This document shows positions 13,478 to 23,899 of a stretch of DNA of 64,000 bases, in pieces; within the stretch, counting starts at the first letter, position 1, and each line of letters begins with the position of its first letter. The stretch is from Tetradesmus obliquus (Eukaryota; Chlorophyta; Chlorophyceae; Sphaeropleales; Scenedesmaceae), in NCBI GenBank assembly GCA_030272155.1, contig CP126191.1, positions 8,578,501 through 8,642,500 of the forward strand, given 5' to 3'. The position numbers and the translations under genes were made by a program. Under the pieces are notes generated by a model. It searched no databases, was not told where the DNA came from, and saw only the letters and a program-made list of their open reading frames with translations.

Positions 13478-14831
13478 AGGTGATCTCCAGCGCCATCGGC
13501 AACGAGCCGCCGCCGGGCGGCGTGATCACTGCGCTGGAGACCAGCAGCATGGCTAGCACCACCATGGGGGTGAGGCACATGCAAGAGGTTTGATGTATTG
13601 CATCAACATAGGTTTATAATGAATTTTATACAAAGTTTCACCTCCTGCTGCCCACCTTGCAGCCGGCACCCTGCAGCTGCTTGTGCGCTGCAGCATTGCC
13701 ACCAGTCTGCAAACCTCCGGCATACTCCAGAGAATTGAGTACTTGGCTCCTGCCTTGCTGTGCTGTGCTGTGCTGTATATGTTTCCTGCAGTCACTCCAC
13801 CCGTGGCTGATTCATTATGTCTGACATTGGTTGCTGCCCTCGATGCTGCTGCTGCGGCTGCACCCGCTGTCCTGCCTGCTGTGCCGTCCTCGCCTGCACC
13901 TGATCCACCTGCAGGACACACTGGACAAGATGATCAAGGCCTTCCCCGGCAAGAAAAAGCTGCGGCCCGCGCGCAACTACTGCGAGGTGGTGCCGCTGCA
14001 TGCGCCACACACCTGCGAGGCTTCAGGCGTGCTGCAGCCGCCAGGTGCGGCGGGGCGGCAAGGCGTGCTGTTGCTGTGCCGGCCGCGGCTCTCGCAAGTA
14101 TTGCTGCAACCTCGAGGCATTGGGCGCTGTGCACCGACTCGGTTGTCTGTGCTGCAGTCACGCAATCATTGACTTGTCGTTTGAGGCTGTCCGCGTTCTC
14201 ACACATGCATGTGTTGCTCTCCTGCTTGCATGCTTTCGAAAGCAACGTCTCTGTCAACATGCCGTGCCCGCGCCACCCCCGCCATGCACGCGGCCCGGCC
14301 TCCACGCTGCACACCCAGCCTCTGCAACACGCAAACAGCTCGTACATAATTCATTCTGGTTGTTGCGCTGCAGTCGGCCTGGCCTCCACCTTGCGCACTC
14401 GGCCCCATTGTCGCCAATCAATGTTGTGTGTTGCCCTGCAATCAATCACTACAGGCGGCTTGAAAGTGGCTCCCCATTTCGGCTTCAGCTCTTGCTGAAA
14501 CCACGTGTATTCAATCAATTGATTGATTGATTGATTGTTGCCTGCAGGCGGCCTGGCCTTCACGTTGCGCATCGAGCACGGCCCACCTGGTCAGCCGGCA
14601 GGCATTGAGACGTGCACGCAGGTCGCGCCAGTGCTGCTGGCGGGCCCGCGGTCCGCAGAAGCTGCGCAGTACAGCTCAGCTCATCAGGGCCGTGCGTCAT
14701 CGGCGAGCAGCGGCAGCGCGGGCGTGATGGGGCAGATTGGCTCGCTGCTGCCTGGCGAGACGGGCCAGCAGCTGCAGGCCGGGGTGAAGACGATGGGGCA
14801 CAAGCTTGCAAACTTCCTGGCACGCGTGTGA
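7239..14831 (+). CDS. PhoD-like metallophosphatase family protein
   Basis: Fourteen exons: 7239-7644, 8129-8605, 8837-8963, 9321-9381, 9780-9938, 10268-10406, 10660-10832, 11224-11292, 11787-12050, 12730-12789, 13107-13235, 13480-13569, 13915-14044 and 14548-14831. All phases match, giving 855 residues. Residues 1 to about 230 are a Pro/Gly/Ala/Tyr-rich tail, probably disordered. The catalytic region shows the hallmarks of the eukaryotic PhoD-like family: GGGDQIYAD around Asp387, DDHDIFDGWG around Asp459, a DHWSA..ERQ segment, and GDVHVGAYG around Asp661/His663. These acidic and His residues are the expected divalent-metal ligands for phosphoester hydrolysis; the true substrate is unknown even in studied relatives. 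No signal peptide is visible, so a cytosolic or peripheral location is likely. Introns before exons 5, 7 and 12 end in CTG tracts. Family assignment is firm; exon 13/14 joining is slightly less so. Confidence 0.9.
9717..9770 (+). repeat. (CTG)18 before 3' splice site
   Basis: Eighteen uninterrupted CTG units end nine bases before the acceptor of PhoD-like exon 5 (exon start 9780). The tract takes the place of the polypyrimidine tract. Confidence 0.95.
10435..10454 (+). repeat. Intronic copy of the exon 6 donor
   Basis: This matches the true exon 6/donor junction at 10398-10417 with one change that alters GGTGAG to GGTCAG. Only 17 bases separate the two copies, so it is a local tandem duplication of a 5' splice site. 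Confidence 0.75.
10622..10648 (+). repeat. (CTG)9 before 3' splice site
   Basis: Nine CTG units lie 11 bases before the acceptor of PhoD-like exon 7, which begins at 10660. Confidence 0.9.
12060..12320 (+). repeat. Intronic minisatellite and copy of the exon 9 donor
   Basis: Within the intron after PhoD-like exon 9, 12060-12210 holds imperfect tandem units built around CTACGTGGTTACTGCTATG. At about 12260-12312 lies a diverged copy of the end of exon 9 plus its donor (true copy 12015-12066), including the CCTGCAGGTGC junction. Confidence 0.7.
13426..13476 (+). repeat. (CTG)17 before 3' splice site
   Basis: Seventeen CTG units run directly into the acceptor CAG of PhoD-like exon 12, which begins at 13480. 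Confidence 0.95.
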
Positions 14832-17115
14832 TGATGTGCAGTTGCAGCAGTGACAGTGATGCTGTGTGATGGTATGCTGTGCCTGTGGGTGGGGCTCGCA
14901 GGCATGGCCTCCTTGTGCTGCTGGAGGGGCTGGCAGTTGCGTGGCTGCTGTGGGCAGGGTGTTTGCATCATACTTGTGATGCTGTGGATTGCATGCTTGA
15001 GAGGTGCTTCCTGGCAGTGACATCTGCTGCAAGCGCCCTCTGCTGATCGCGTCAGTCCGAGGTTTGTGGAGGTTGATTTGCCGATGTATGTTGTGCATGG
15101 CATGGGTGAGGCAGGTGTGGGGCCGCAACGCTGCAGTTGGTTGTTCAGCGCAGAGGCGGCAAGACTGGTGGACGAGCAGCTTGGTAGGGGATGGGCATTG
15201 GTGTATACAAACGTCCAAGCAAAGCTTGGCCAGCGACCCAACAGTTTGCCAACAAAAACTTGCTTGTTACAACTCCCAGGCAGGTACAAGAGCCTCTGGA
15301 GTCATTCACAGCAGGCACACGCTGAGTCAGCAAGCATCCTGCGTATGAGTGGCTGGTTTGGGGTGATGTTGTGCGTCTAGAGTCACTAGCACGGTAGCAC
15401 CCCGTCGCCTGCCACTGTGGTGGCGACTGTGCATGCTTCAGGGCACTTGGTGTGTGTCGTGCGGCCTGCCCAGGTGCACAAATCATCATGTACGATGGTT
15501 GCAGGGCTTGCCGTGTGGTTAGCCGTGCGCATGTGCAGGCTTCGTTGCACAACCAGTAGTTGGTACTGCTTAATGAAGTCTGTCACATGCTGCTCCAGAT
15601 ATCGGCTGCATTTGCCTGTGCACAGACAGCACGTGCTGCCAAGAAACGGAGTTGTGTACAGCACCACTACATTGCGTTCAAGCCTTGAGCTTACAATAGG
15701 TTGGTGTTGGTTTGAATACGCCAACTTTGTAGTAAAGTGGTCAGTACGTGTCAAATGAGCTAGTGGGATTTCTTGGAGTTGGTACGGCTTTTCCCTGTCC
15801 AAGACACTATCTTGATTAGGGATCCCTTTATTGGGGCGGCTGGCACAGAGTGTTGGTCGGGTGTGTGCAGCATGCAATTGAGCTGTAGCACACCAAGGGG
15901 GTGTGGGGGTTCAACTCCTCTGCTTTATTTTTTGGTCCGGGAGCTGGGCACCTCCTGTATAGGGGTGTTAGACGTGTCTTGCTGGTGGAGGAATTGCCTT
16001 GTGTCCCCTGCAGTCAGGTTCGCCTGACTGTTGCGTGTGACTAGCCAGTGGAATTTCGTCCCCCCTGGTAACAAAAAGAAGCATTGGGCCAGTGTTGGGT
16101 TGTTTCAAGGAACATGGCAGACGCTACATATCATATGATACATAAGATGCAAAGGGGCCCAGGCCGCAGGCCCGCCAGCATCAGCCGGCGTGTGTGCCAC
16201 AGGATTTGTGTGCAGCAAGTGTACCATGGTCATCAGAGCAGTACATGTGTCTACCACCTCGTAGCAATCATGCTCTGTCGGCAACAAGTATTTAACTCGT
16301 GTACAAGGCATGCAACGGCTTTGTAAAATGAGAAATGCTACAGTCGGCCCCGGCTGGCAACCTTGGTGGCCCAAAAACAGAAAGAAAACCTTGGTGGCAA
16401 TGCTGGTACCAGATGCTGTATGTTCAGCCATGAGCATGTTTATCAAACCGTTGCTGGCTGTGTCCACATGCAACCGCACGTGCCACTGCTGGCAGGGCAT
16501 CCAGGAGGAGATGCGATAAAGCGTGGAGCACGCGCCCCGCGCATTTTGCACTTGTGCACAAGTGGCGGTGGGCTGCACTTCAACTGGCCACACAATGTGA
16601 CACCTCTGGTAGTGATGGTAGTGCATTGCCCTGGCAGGTACGTAACAAAACAGGGGCGCCTTGCTCTGCCAACACTGTGCACACAAGAGGTTGCGACCAA
16701 TTCAGTGGTGTAACTGGCGCGCTATCATTAATGGGGAAAATTCCCCTGCATTCTCAGTACATGCACAACAAGCTGTGCAGGCGAGGAGCCCATCATCCTG
16801 CTGCAGTGCCAAGCAATACAGTACAAGCTTCAGTGCCAGGCTCGGCACTGCAAACACATACACAGCATCTCAGCTGTGTTCTTTCAGTTGCTGCAAGGTC
16901 ATGACAAGGTATGTGAAAGATAGATGTATATGTCCACAGCAGCGCCGCATGGACACACGCCCTTTGTACCATGTACACGCATTGATATTGTGCATCAAGT
17001 CTCATTTCTCCTAGCCAGGGTTTCTAGGGAAAACCCTGAAGCTCAATGCACCAAAACCGGGTAGTCTGCAAGACGAGAAGTGCGCATTGCATGGTTTGAC
17101 ACGAGCCGCAGCGCA
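14832..17115. other. Gap between convergent genes; holds a SINE-like repeat
   Basis: The 3' ends of the PhoD-like (+) and LRR (-) genes face each other here. Apart from the SINE-like repeat at 15757-16080 I see no gene with family support. Minus-strand frames at 15386-15877 and 16105-16686 are open for 160-190 codons, but they overlap the repeat or are Cys/His-rich and look compositional. Confidence 0.45.
15757..16080 (+). mobile_element. SINE-like repeat, tRNA-derived (copy 1)
   Basis: A unit of about 325 bp recurs in opposite orientation at 20166-20494 with roughly 80 percent identity by eye. Its body has a Pol III B-box-like GGTTCAACTCC (15908-15918) inside a pairable T-arm: five G bases before and CCTCT after the loop here, CCCCC in the other copy. 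A possible A box starts at 15841 (TGGCACAGAGTG). The 3' end is CCTGGTAACAAAAAG, a short A-rich tail shared by further fragments. This fits a tRNA-derived SINE. I see no target-site duplication, and the 67-nt A-to-B spacing is long, so a non-SINE repeat remains possible. Confidence 0.55.
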
Positions 17116-19208
17116 TCACATCAGCACTCGCTTGCGCCGTGCACGTGAGCCAGAAGCTGCCACGTAGGAGGGGTGCCCCTCAAACTCCATGTACACCTGC
17201 GCTTTACCCGGAACATCATCCTCAAGCACCGTCAGATTGGGGTCAACCTTGCCATGTTTTGAACCAGGGTCCTGCGATGACGTGTCAGGAATGACAACTG
17301 CGGGGCCAACTGCAGGATCCTGCCGAGTCGAGCCAGCTGCAGCAGAGCCTGCTGCTGCGCCACTGCCTGCGACTGCTGCTGCCGCGCCTGTTCCATCCAA
17401 AGGTAAGATGGCAGGCTGCTCAGACGCAGGGGCAGCACCTCCTGCCGCACTTGCTGCTGCTGCTGCTGCATCGGCTGCAGGTGCTGGCGAGGCTACATCC
17501 GCAGCACCTGCAGCAGCTACCTGTGTGTCTGCAGCTGGCAGGCTCGTGCGCGCCGAAGCGTTTCGATCAGCGGCTGGATCAGCTGCTGGTGACGGAGAGG
17601 GGCTGGCAGGCCCCGGCTCGCTTGCTGCTGCTGCTGCTGCTGCTGCAGGGCTGAGGCTGCTCTCACCACCCACATTGGTAGGTGGGCTGGGGCTAGGACT
17701 GCTACTGCTGCTGCTGCTGCTGCTGGCAAGGTCGCCTGGGCTGGTGGCGGCTGCAGGTGAGTCTGCTGCTGCTGCTGCTGCCGGTGTCTCTGTGCACGTG
17801 CTGCTGCAGAAGCCGCAGACTTGTGTGTTAGCCAGGGCAGGGTTGGCAGCTGCTGCTGCTGCCGCTGGCTGGTTGGTGTCTGCTGCCAGCCGCACTGGCC
17901 GCTGCTTTGACTGCAGCGCTGCAGGAATGCAGCCGCTGAGCTTTGGGTTGTTGTACAGCGCACTGGCAAAGAATGTTGCAGCAAACAGTGGCAGCGCAGG
18001 CAGGCAAACACAGCAATGCAATCAGCTGAAGTGGTGGGCCATGTGGCAGCCAAGGAGGCGAAACAGAAAAAGATGAACAGGGCTGGTTGAGTGTTTGTAC
18101 GCAAAGAGCTGCTACCCCTGTCAACGGGGCTAACAGGCCTGGCTGTGTTCTATGGCTGTAGCATGGTAATATATGGCTGTAGCAAGACAGCGCTGCCAGC
18201 CTGTGCACGCTGCAGCTGCAGCAGTTGCTTGTCTGGCTGCTCCACAACGCCAGTTCAAACAAGGCTCAAAGAGTGCAGCTGCCGCTGCTGCTGCTGCGGC
18301 TGCTGCTGCCAGTGCTGCTGCTGGTGTGTTGCAGCCTAGAGCTGTGCATTGCCCGGCACACTCACAGCGTCTTTAGCTTGGACAGGTCAGCAAAGGCGGC
18401 AGGCACGGTGCCCTCAAAGCTGTTGCTTGCCAGGTGCAGTGCCTCAAGGCTGCTCAGTGCTGACACTGCATTTGGCAGCGAGCCAGAGAGCCTGTTGCCG
18501 TTGAGGTGTAGGCGCCGCAGGCCTGTCGTGGCAGCAAGTGCCTCGGCTGGAAGCGAGCCCTGCGAGCAGCAGCAGCAGCAGCAGTGGCGCAGGTGCAGGT
18601 TTCCAAGGCTGTGTGGGGACTTGTGGGCAGGTGCAGCCATGCGCTGGCGCAGGGCTGTGTTGTGCAGCAGATGAAGGTGCTGCTGGGTGCTGCTTGTGTA
18701 CTACAAAGCTACTGCTGCAGCAGCAGACTGACAAGGCTGTATGGCTGTAGGTATGCTGGGCAGCTATGTTGAGCTTTTTGCATACCTCGATGGCATTGTC
18801 ATACAGCAGGAGCTCCCGCAAGCTGGGTAGCGTGAACCAGGATGCAGGCAGCTTTCCTGCAAGCTGGTTGCCTTGCAGCCAGATGCTCTGCAGCTCCTGC
18901 AGTGCTGATAGGTCAACTGCGTCGCTGAGTGTGCCAGCGATGCCTTGGCTTGAGAGGTCTACCAGATACACATAATTGTCATCAGTGCAGTAGACCCCTG
19001 GCCACTTGCAGTGGTCAGTGCCAGGCTGCCATCGCAGCTTGGCAGCATCTGCTTCTGCAAGCGCCCCGCTTAACGTTAGCAGAGCTGCAATAAGGCAGTG
19101 CAAGCCGCAGGCAGACGTAGACGGTGTTGATGAGCAGCAACACCGGTGAGTAGTTGGGGTTGACACCAGTATGCCAAAGGATTGCCTAAGCACTTCAGAT
19201 ACATCCAT
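17116..19208 (-). CDS. Secreted leucine-rich-repeat protein
   Basis: Three exons, 19208-18786, 18559-18366 and 17962-17116, join in phases 0 and 2 to give 487 residues. A hydrophobic stretch (LHCLIAALLTLSGALAEA) looks like a signal peptide but is preceded by about 30 residues, so the true start could lie in another exon. After it comes an LRR N-terminal cap with the WPGVYC motif, then plant-type repeats such as LRELLLYDNAIEGSLP, LRRLHLNGNRLSGSLP and LEALHLASNSFEGTVP. The C-terminal 270 residues are Ala/Ser/Pro-rich and end in a basic RARRKR patch. No transmembrane helix or kinase is present, so it is not a receptor kinase; a cell-wall or extracellular role is inferred. Intron 1 ends in a (CTG)n tract. 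The TZF gene lies upstream on the same strand. Confidence 0.78.
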
Positions 19209-20165
19209 AGTCTTATTTCACTGTCAGTTCATGCATGTTAGCATGCATGCGACGGGATCGACTACAGACCAGACCAGGTCGGAAAGTGGTGCGGACGACG
19301 ACATACTCTTGAGTCAACCCACCTGCCTCTTCAGCCCCTTTTCTGTCAATGGTGGTTCCTGTTTGCGTTGGTTCTGCTGCCAACCTGCGTGCTGACCCAA
19401 CAAGCGCCCCATATTCTTGCCCACGGTCTCGTTCCAAAAGCACCCGAGATGCTGCCTTGCTACTTGACAAGACAATCAAGCAGTAGACGATGAGTATCCT
19501 AAAGCAACCTAGTACCATCTCCAGCACGGTAGCAAAATAAAGTGCTGCTAACCTGCTATTCCATGGAGTTAAACGGCAAATTGCTTTGATAGATTACGTT
19601 CACCTTTGACGCTGTGATGTGTGTGGTGCCGCTTGCGCCTGCATATGCTCACCTGGGCATTGCTTGAGGGCGAACCCGGGAAGGACGTGCCAGCAGTTAC
19701 ATATGTTCCGCAAGCACAGCTCCAACACTGGCCGCTTTGGAACGTAAGTTATGGCTAAACATGAGCTATTGAATGGCTGTGGGTTGCGGGATGCTGTCAG
19801 CTTCCGAAGACTGCAGTATGCTTGGTGAACTTCGTGTAAGGGGCATGTCTGCGGAGGTTTTCCACAAGAGCGACGGCAATGTTCACGCAACACTCGTCAC
19901 CTCCATGACGACCTAACAGACGAGACTAACGTGCAGTCGCAGCTTATGCTGACACTGAGGCTTGTCAGCAGGCTGTCACAGCACCAGTAGGCTTCACAGG
20001 CCTGGCCCAAACCAAAAGTGGAGGTCCAGTCACGCATAGTATATTGTGAGGTCATCTTGTTTTAAAGCGACCGTGACACATTGCATGCTAGCAGCACCGC
20101 TGCGCTGCGTCCAGAAACAGCGTTTGAGCTAGCTAGCTGTAGACCCTGTGGGGCCCACCTTGTTG

Positions 20166-20494
20166 ATTTTTTTTTGTGGTTACCAGGGGGGACGGAATCC
20201 TACTGGCTCGCTACCACAGCACAATTGGGAAAGCCCAACTGCCGGGAGCGGGAGGCAATGCCTCACCAGCAGAACACGTCACAACACCCTATACCGGAGG
20301 TGCCCAGCGCCCGGACCAAAAAATAAGCGGGGGAGTTGAACCCCCACACCCCCTTGGTGTGCTACAGCTCAATTGCATGCCGCACACACCCGACCAACAC
20401 TCAGTGCCAGCCGCCCCAATAAAGGAGTCTATAGTCAAGGTAGTATCTTGGACATGGAAAAAGCCATACCAACTCCAAGAAGCCCCACCAGCTC
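20166..20494 (-). mobile_element. SINE-like repeat (copy 2, inverted)
   Basis: This is the reverse-oriented partner of the repeat at 15757-16080 and is about the same length. On the minus strand it keeps the B-box-like GGTTCAACTCC inside a T-arm with five perfect G-C pairs, and ends CTGGTAACCAC followed by nine A residues. Shared length and shared ends show a dispersed element rather than a chance match. The two copies face each other across the LRR gene. Confidence 0.55.
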
Positions 20495-20567
20495 AGACAA
20501 CGGCTCCAACAAAGAACTCTGATCATGGCAGCGTCGTGAGACCACCTTGTTGATTTGAGCTCCCCGG

Positions 20568-20638
20568 GAGCTTTGGTGGCACCAAAGCTCAATGCATGAG
20601 TCGCTGACTCATGGCATGAGCTGGTGATCACCATCAGC
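20568..20638. repeat. Three adjacent palindromes
   Basis: Three hairpin-forming sequences follow each other within 71 bases: 20568-20590 (11-bp arms around one base), 20595-20613 (CATGAGTC GCT GACTCATG, perfect 8-bp arms) and 20620-20638 (centred on TGGTGATCACCA). They sit between SINE-like copy 2 and the next SINE-like fragment. Confidence 0.7.
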
Positions 20639-20740
20639 CCTGAGTTAGGGTGGAGGGATGGCGGCCAGCATCCTTCTGCACTGGTGCCGTAACGGCAGAG
20701 CGCACAGCGTGTGGCGCCTTGGGGCAATGTACACAGGTAA

Positions 20741-20790
20741 GCATTTCCTTTTGTTACCAGGGCGCGCGTAATCCCACCGAGCATTTGCCT
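20741..20790 (-). mobile_element. SINE-like 3' fragment
   Basis: On the minus strand this ends CCTGGTAACAAAAGG, matching the 3' end of the two longer copies; similarity fades after about 40 bases. It is probably a truncated or strongly diverged copy. Confidence 0.35.
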
Positions 20791-20985
20791 GTGAGGAACG
20801 ACTCGGTGGGTGTTTCTGTTTTCATGCAACTTGCAGTGGTTCTATGTTCTATTTGACGCGCGGGTGCCTTGGACATGATATAGAGCAGTCACAGGTACGG
20901 TACCTGCAGGAATGCTAGCGCCCAAAGTGAATCACAGTGTCACACGGCACGGTGCCGTGGCGCGAACATGACCAGCAATGCGAAC

Positions 20986-21432
20986 TCAGAGCATCATGCA
21001 GCATGAATGGTTGCCGGCCACACCATCAACCTGTGACAAGAGTGCAAGCATGTTGACGTGTGTTGTGTTGAAGTCTAGTCCAGAGCTTCGCTCGATCCCA
21101 ATGGTGGGGTGTGGTTCTTCCAACAGTGGTACTAGCTGGTGATGGTTACGAACAAACAACAGGAGCAGTGCTCCATCCTCAGTCCCTTCCAGCTGGACGC
21201 AAAAGGCTGGATATGTGAGGTGAGTTATCAGAGCACCGTCATGATCATGACGGCGTAAATGGTAACATGCAGGCAATACAACGAGGAAGCAACACTTGTG
21301 CTGAGCACAAGCCCAAAGTTGCACAGCACAACTCCCCATGCTGCGGTGCAACAACCGCACCGCTGCGGATCTGCGGTACTCAAACACTGAATGACAGATG
21401 ATATATGTCAAGGTAGGCATACGGCACCACAT
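20986..21432 (-). CDS. Orphan open frame, 148 residues, unrecognised
   Basis: A single open frame from the ATG at 21432 to the stop at 20986; the frame is open back to 21510. It has a mixed composition, unlike the homopolymeric spurious frames around it, with segments such as LTYPAFCVQLEGTEDGALL and HHQLVPLLEEPHPTIGIER. I recognise no family, no signal peptide and no clear membrane helix. It lies in a repeat-bearing gap and may be one exon of an unseen gene, a remnant of an element, or chance. Confidence 0.2.
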   Translation of the reverse strand: MWCRMPTLTYIICHSVFEYRRSAAVRLLHRSMGSCAVQLWACAQHKCCFLVVLPACYHLRRHDHDGALITHLTYPAFCVQLEGTEDGALLLLFVRNHHQLVPLLEEPHPTIGIERSSGLDFNTTHVNMLALLSQVDGVAGNHSCCMML

Positions 21433-23899
21433 TGATACGAAGGACCTGCAGCAGTCAGCTGCAACGCACTCAACAAACACAGCGCACTTCAGTCGAACGC
21501 TTACAGGCAAAATGGAAACTCTCTGTCAACAGCAAACATGCCCACCACCTGCACTTGTCATGCAGCTGACGTAACACTGTCTACCCCGCCTTGACATCTC
21601 AGTTTCAACAGGCTGCTGTTCACAGAGTCAAGCAGCCTATCCATGACAGAAGTACATATGCCCAGATACCTGGCTGGCCAAGCGATGCCCTCATGTGCTG
21701 CTGCACCAGCAGCCTGGCACTGCCAGTTGCCGCTGGCGCCACAAGGTCGTACCCATCAAGATGTTTCAAAGAGAGAGCGACGAGCCAGCATGCACATGCA
21801 ACAGTGCCAAGTCCCGCCAGCATGTTTGCGCAACAGCCACTTGTACACACTGGCTTTGCAAGAAATCGACAGTGCTGCAGAAGACGGCAGTGCTGAAAAA
21901 CCCACCACACCATCTCAGCCTCGTCGCATGTGGCCCGCTGCGGCGCGGCTCCAGCATGCAGCTGCACAGCGTGACCATGCAGCCAGGCGCAAGGCGTGGT
22001 CTTGCTGTGTGGTGCACTACTTCGCCAACATAAAGAAAAGCTTTCATTCACAGACACCAGCCGCCCCAAAAGAGTGTAAAACACTTGGGATGCACATGCC
22101 CTGCCAACCAGGTTCTGCTGCGCGTTCAGTCAGAAGGCGGGGACCCAGCTGGCACAGGCATGGCCGCAACGTTACCAGCACACTGTGCTGAGCCGCCAAA
22201 CCAGCTCGAACCATTCCACAAAGGAATATGCATGTGGCAGTACTGATAACGACTGCTAGTAGTTAGGCAGACACGCCTTCTTTGGTAGCGTGCTGCAATG
22301 CTCAGAGCAGACGCAAGGGGCAATGCTTGACTAGGGGGTAAACAATTGAGCACGGCAGCATGGCACACACCGACGCCCATCAAACACCCTGCACACTAGT
22401 GCAATGCTGCCACGCGACTCGCGGCAAGTCTGCCAGATATGTAATGCGCACTCCCCCAGAACCCCAGCATGTCCCAGACTGCACCATCCCCTATGCCCCT
22501 ACGCCCTCATCGACACATTCAATTCTGGTTGACTGCAAAGGCAAAGGGCCCTTGCCAGCCACATCCCATGCTGGTGACCCACAGCAAACAATTCAGGCCG
22601 CCGACAGCCAGCACACAGCCTGCAAAATCAGGTGCCAAGATGCAGGGACCATGTAGCAGGGAAGCAAGCTCCTGCACATGCAATGCACATGCAATGCCTG
22701 CTACAGACACAATCGTGTGCTGGCGCTGGCCGGCACACCGCAGCCTCCACCCTGCCCAGGCACTGCTGGCACTGTGCCGGCATCTGCTGGTGAATCGATT
22801 CCTCGCCTTGAGAGAGTGCCACGCCAAGGCGAACTGCCTTCCGCAACACCACGCTGTCCCGGCCAAACAACCACTGAGGCGAGGAGTGCCGTGCCTTATG
22901 CGATGCACACTGCCTTCCACAACACCAGACTGTCCCGGCAAAACAAACTGTTCCCGGTCCCAGCCAAACAAACACAAACGCTGACGTGTGAGGAGCTCGT
23001 GCAGGCCTAACAAGAGAACACTGAAGTGTGAGGACATATGCAACAACATCACCATTCCCTGTGCTTGCAGACACGCACTCAAGGGGCAGGTGGCGTGCCA
23101 CGAGTAATGCATGAACAGGGGCCACACACACTTCAGTACATGCCCAGGTGCAATGCACTGACCTGCCCCGACAGTGTGTGCTGTGGCAAGCAGTAGAATG
23201 ACCCAACCCCATGGATGCAACGTTGCCCTACCAGACTGCCACGTTACCACACCAAATGTAACCGTCACACGCTGCAAATCCAGATATCCCGCAACCTGTC
23301 AGCAAGCCTGCCCACCACCATGCCTTCCTGGAAGCTGCAAGCTGCAGTAAAAATGTCTGTTCCATTGATTTGTGGACCAGGAGTGCCGCTCACCACCCTT
23401 GGTAGATCTCGTCCTACTCAGCAGTAGCAGGCCCGCCAGTTGACCACCGATTGTGTCTTGGGCCACCGTGATTGCCAGAAACTGCACAAGGTTCTGCCAG
23501 TCTGTGAATTGGATACTGAACCAAAGGCTATAACAACGCTTACACACGCATGCCACGCACAGCCAGTTGCAGCGCACAGTCTGCTGGTGACGCCCGCAAG
23601 TGACTCTGCGCCTGGTGACGCCCGCAAGTGACTCTGAGCCACATGTCAAACCAACTGAGTACAGCACGCAGATGCGAAAACATTGCCTCTTAAACATACT
23701 TCAGTCGCAGCTCAGAGGCAGGGGGCCCTAGAGCACAATCCACACACGCAAGGCCTGCCTGCTGTGCAAGCCTTGATGCTGCTGTCAGATCCACAAGAAA
23801 CCAACCGCCACAGCCCTAGCTGCCCCAACCATTCAGCAGCCAGTGCTGCAGCATAATGTGTAAACCATGCAACCACAAAAAAATCTCGGTACGTGTGGT

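Larger units (their letters stand above)
19209..23899. other. Large gap, C/A-rich on +; repeats only
   Basis: This stretch lies between two minus-strand genes. From about 21.5 to 23.9 kb it is C/A-rich on +, that is G/T-rich on the sense strand of the upstream TZF gene, as seen downstream of other genes here. It contains a SINE-like copy, a SINE-like fragment, three adjacent palindromes, a 37-bp imperfect direct repeat (22831 and 22910) and a 27-bp tandem duplication (23583-23637). Open frames on + are Pro/His/Thr/Gln-rich from composition and have no family support. Confidence 0.45.

Noticed and set aside
16105-16686. 193-codon minus frame
   Set aside because: Cys/His/Met-rich, overlapped by an equally long + frame, no recognised domain or splice partners.
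22469-22984. 171-codon + frame in the C/A-rich gap
   Set aside because: Pro/His/Thr/Gln-rich from composition, overlaps a short direct repeat, no family match.
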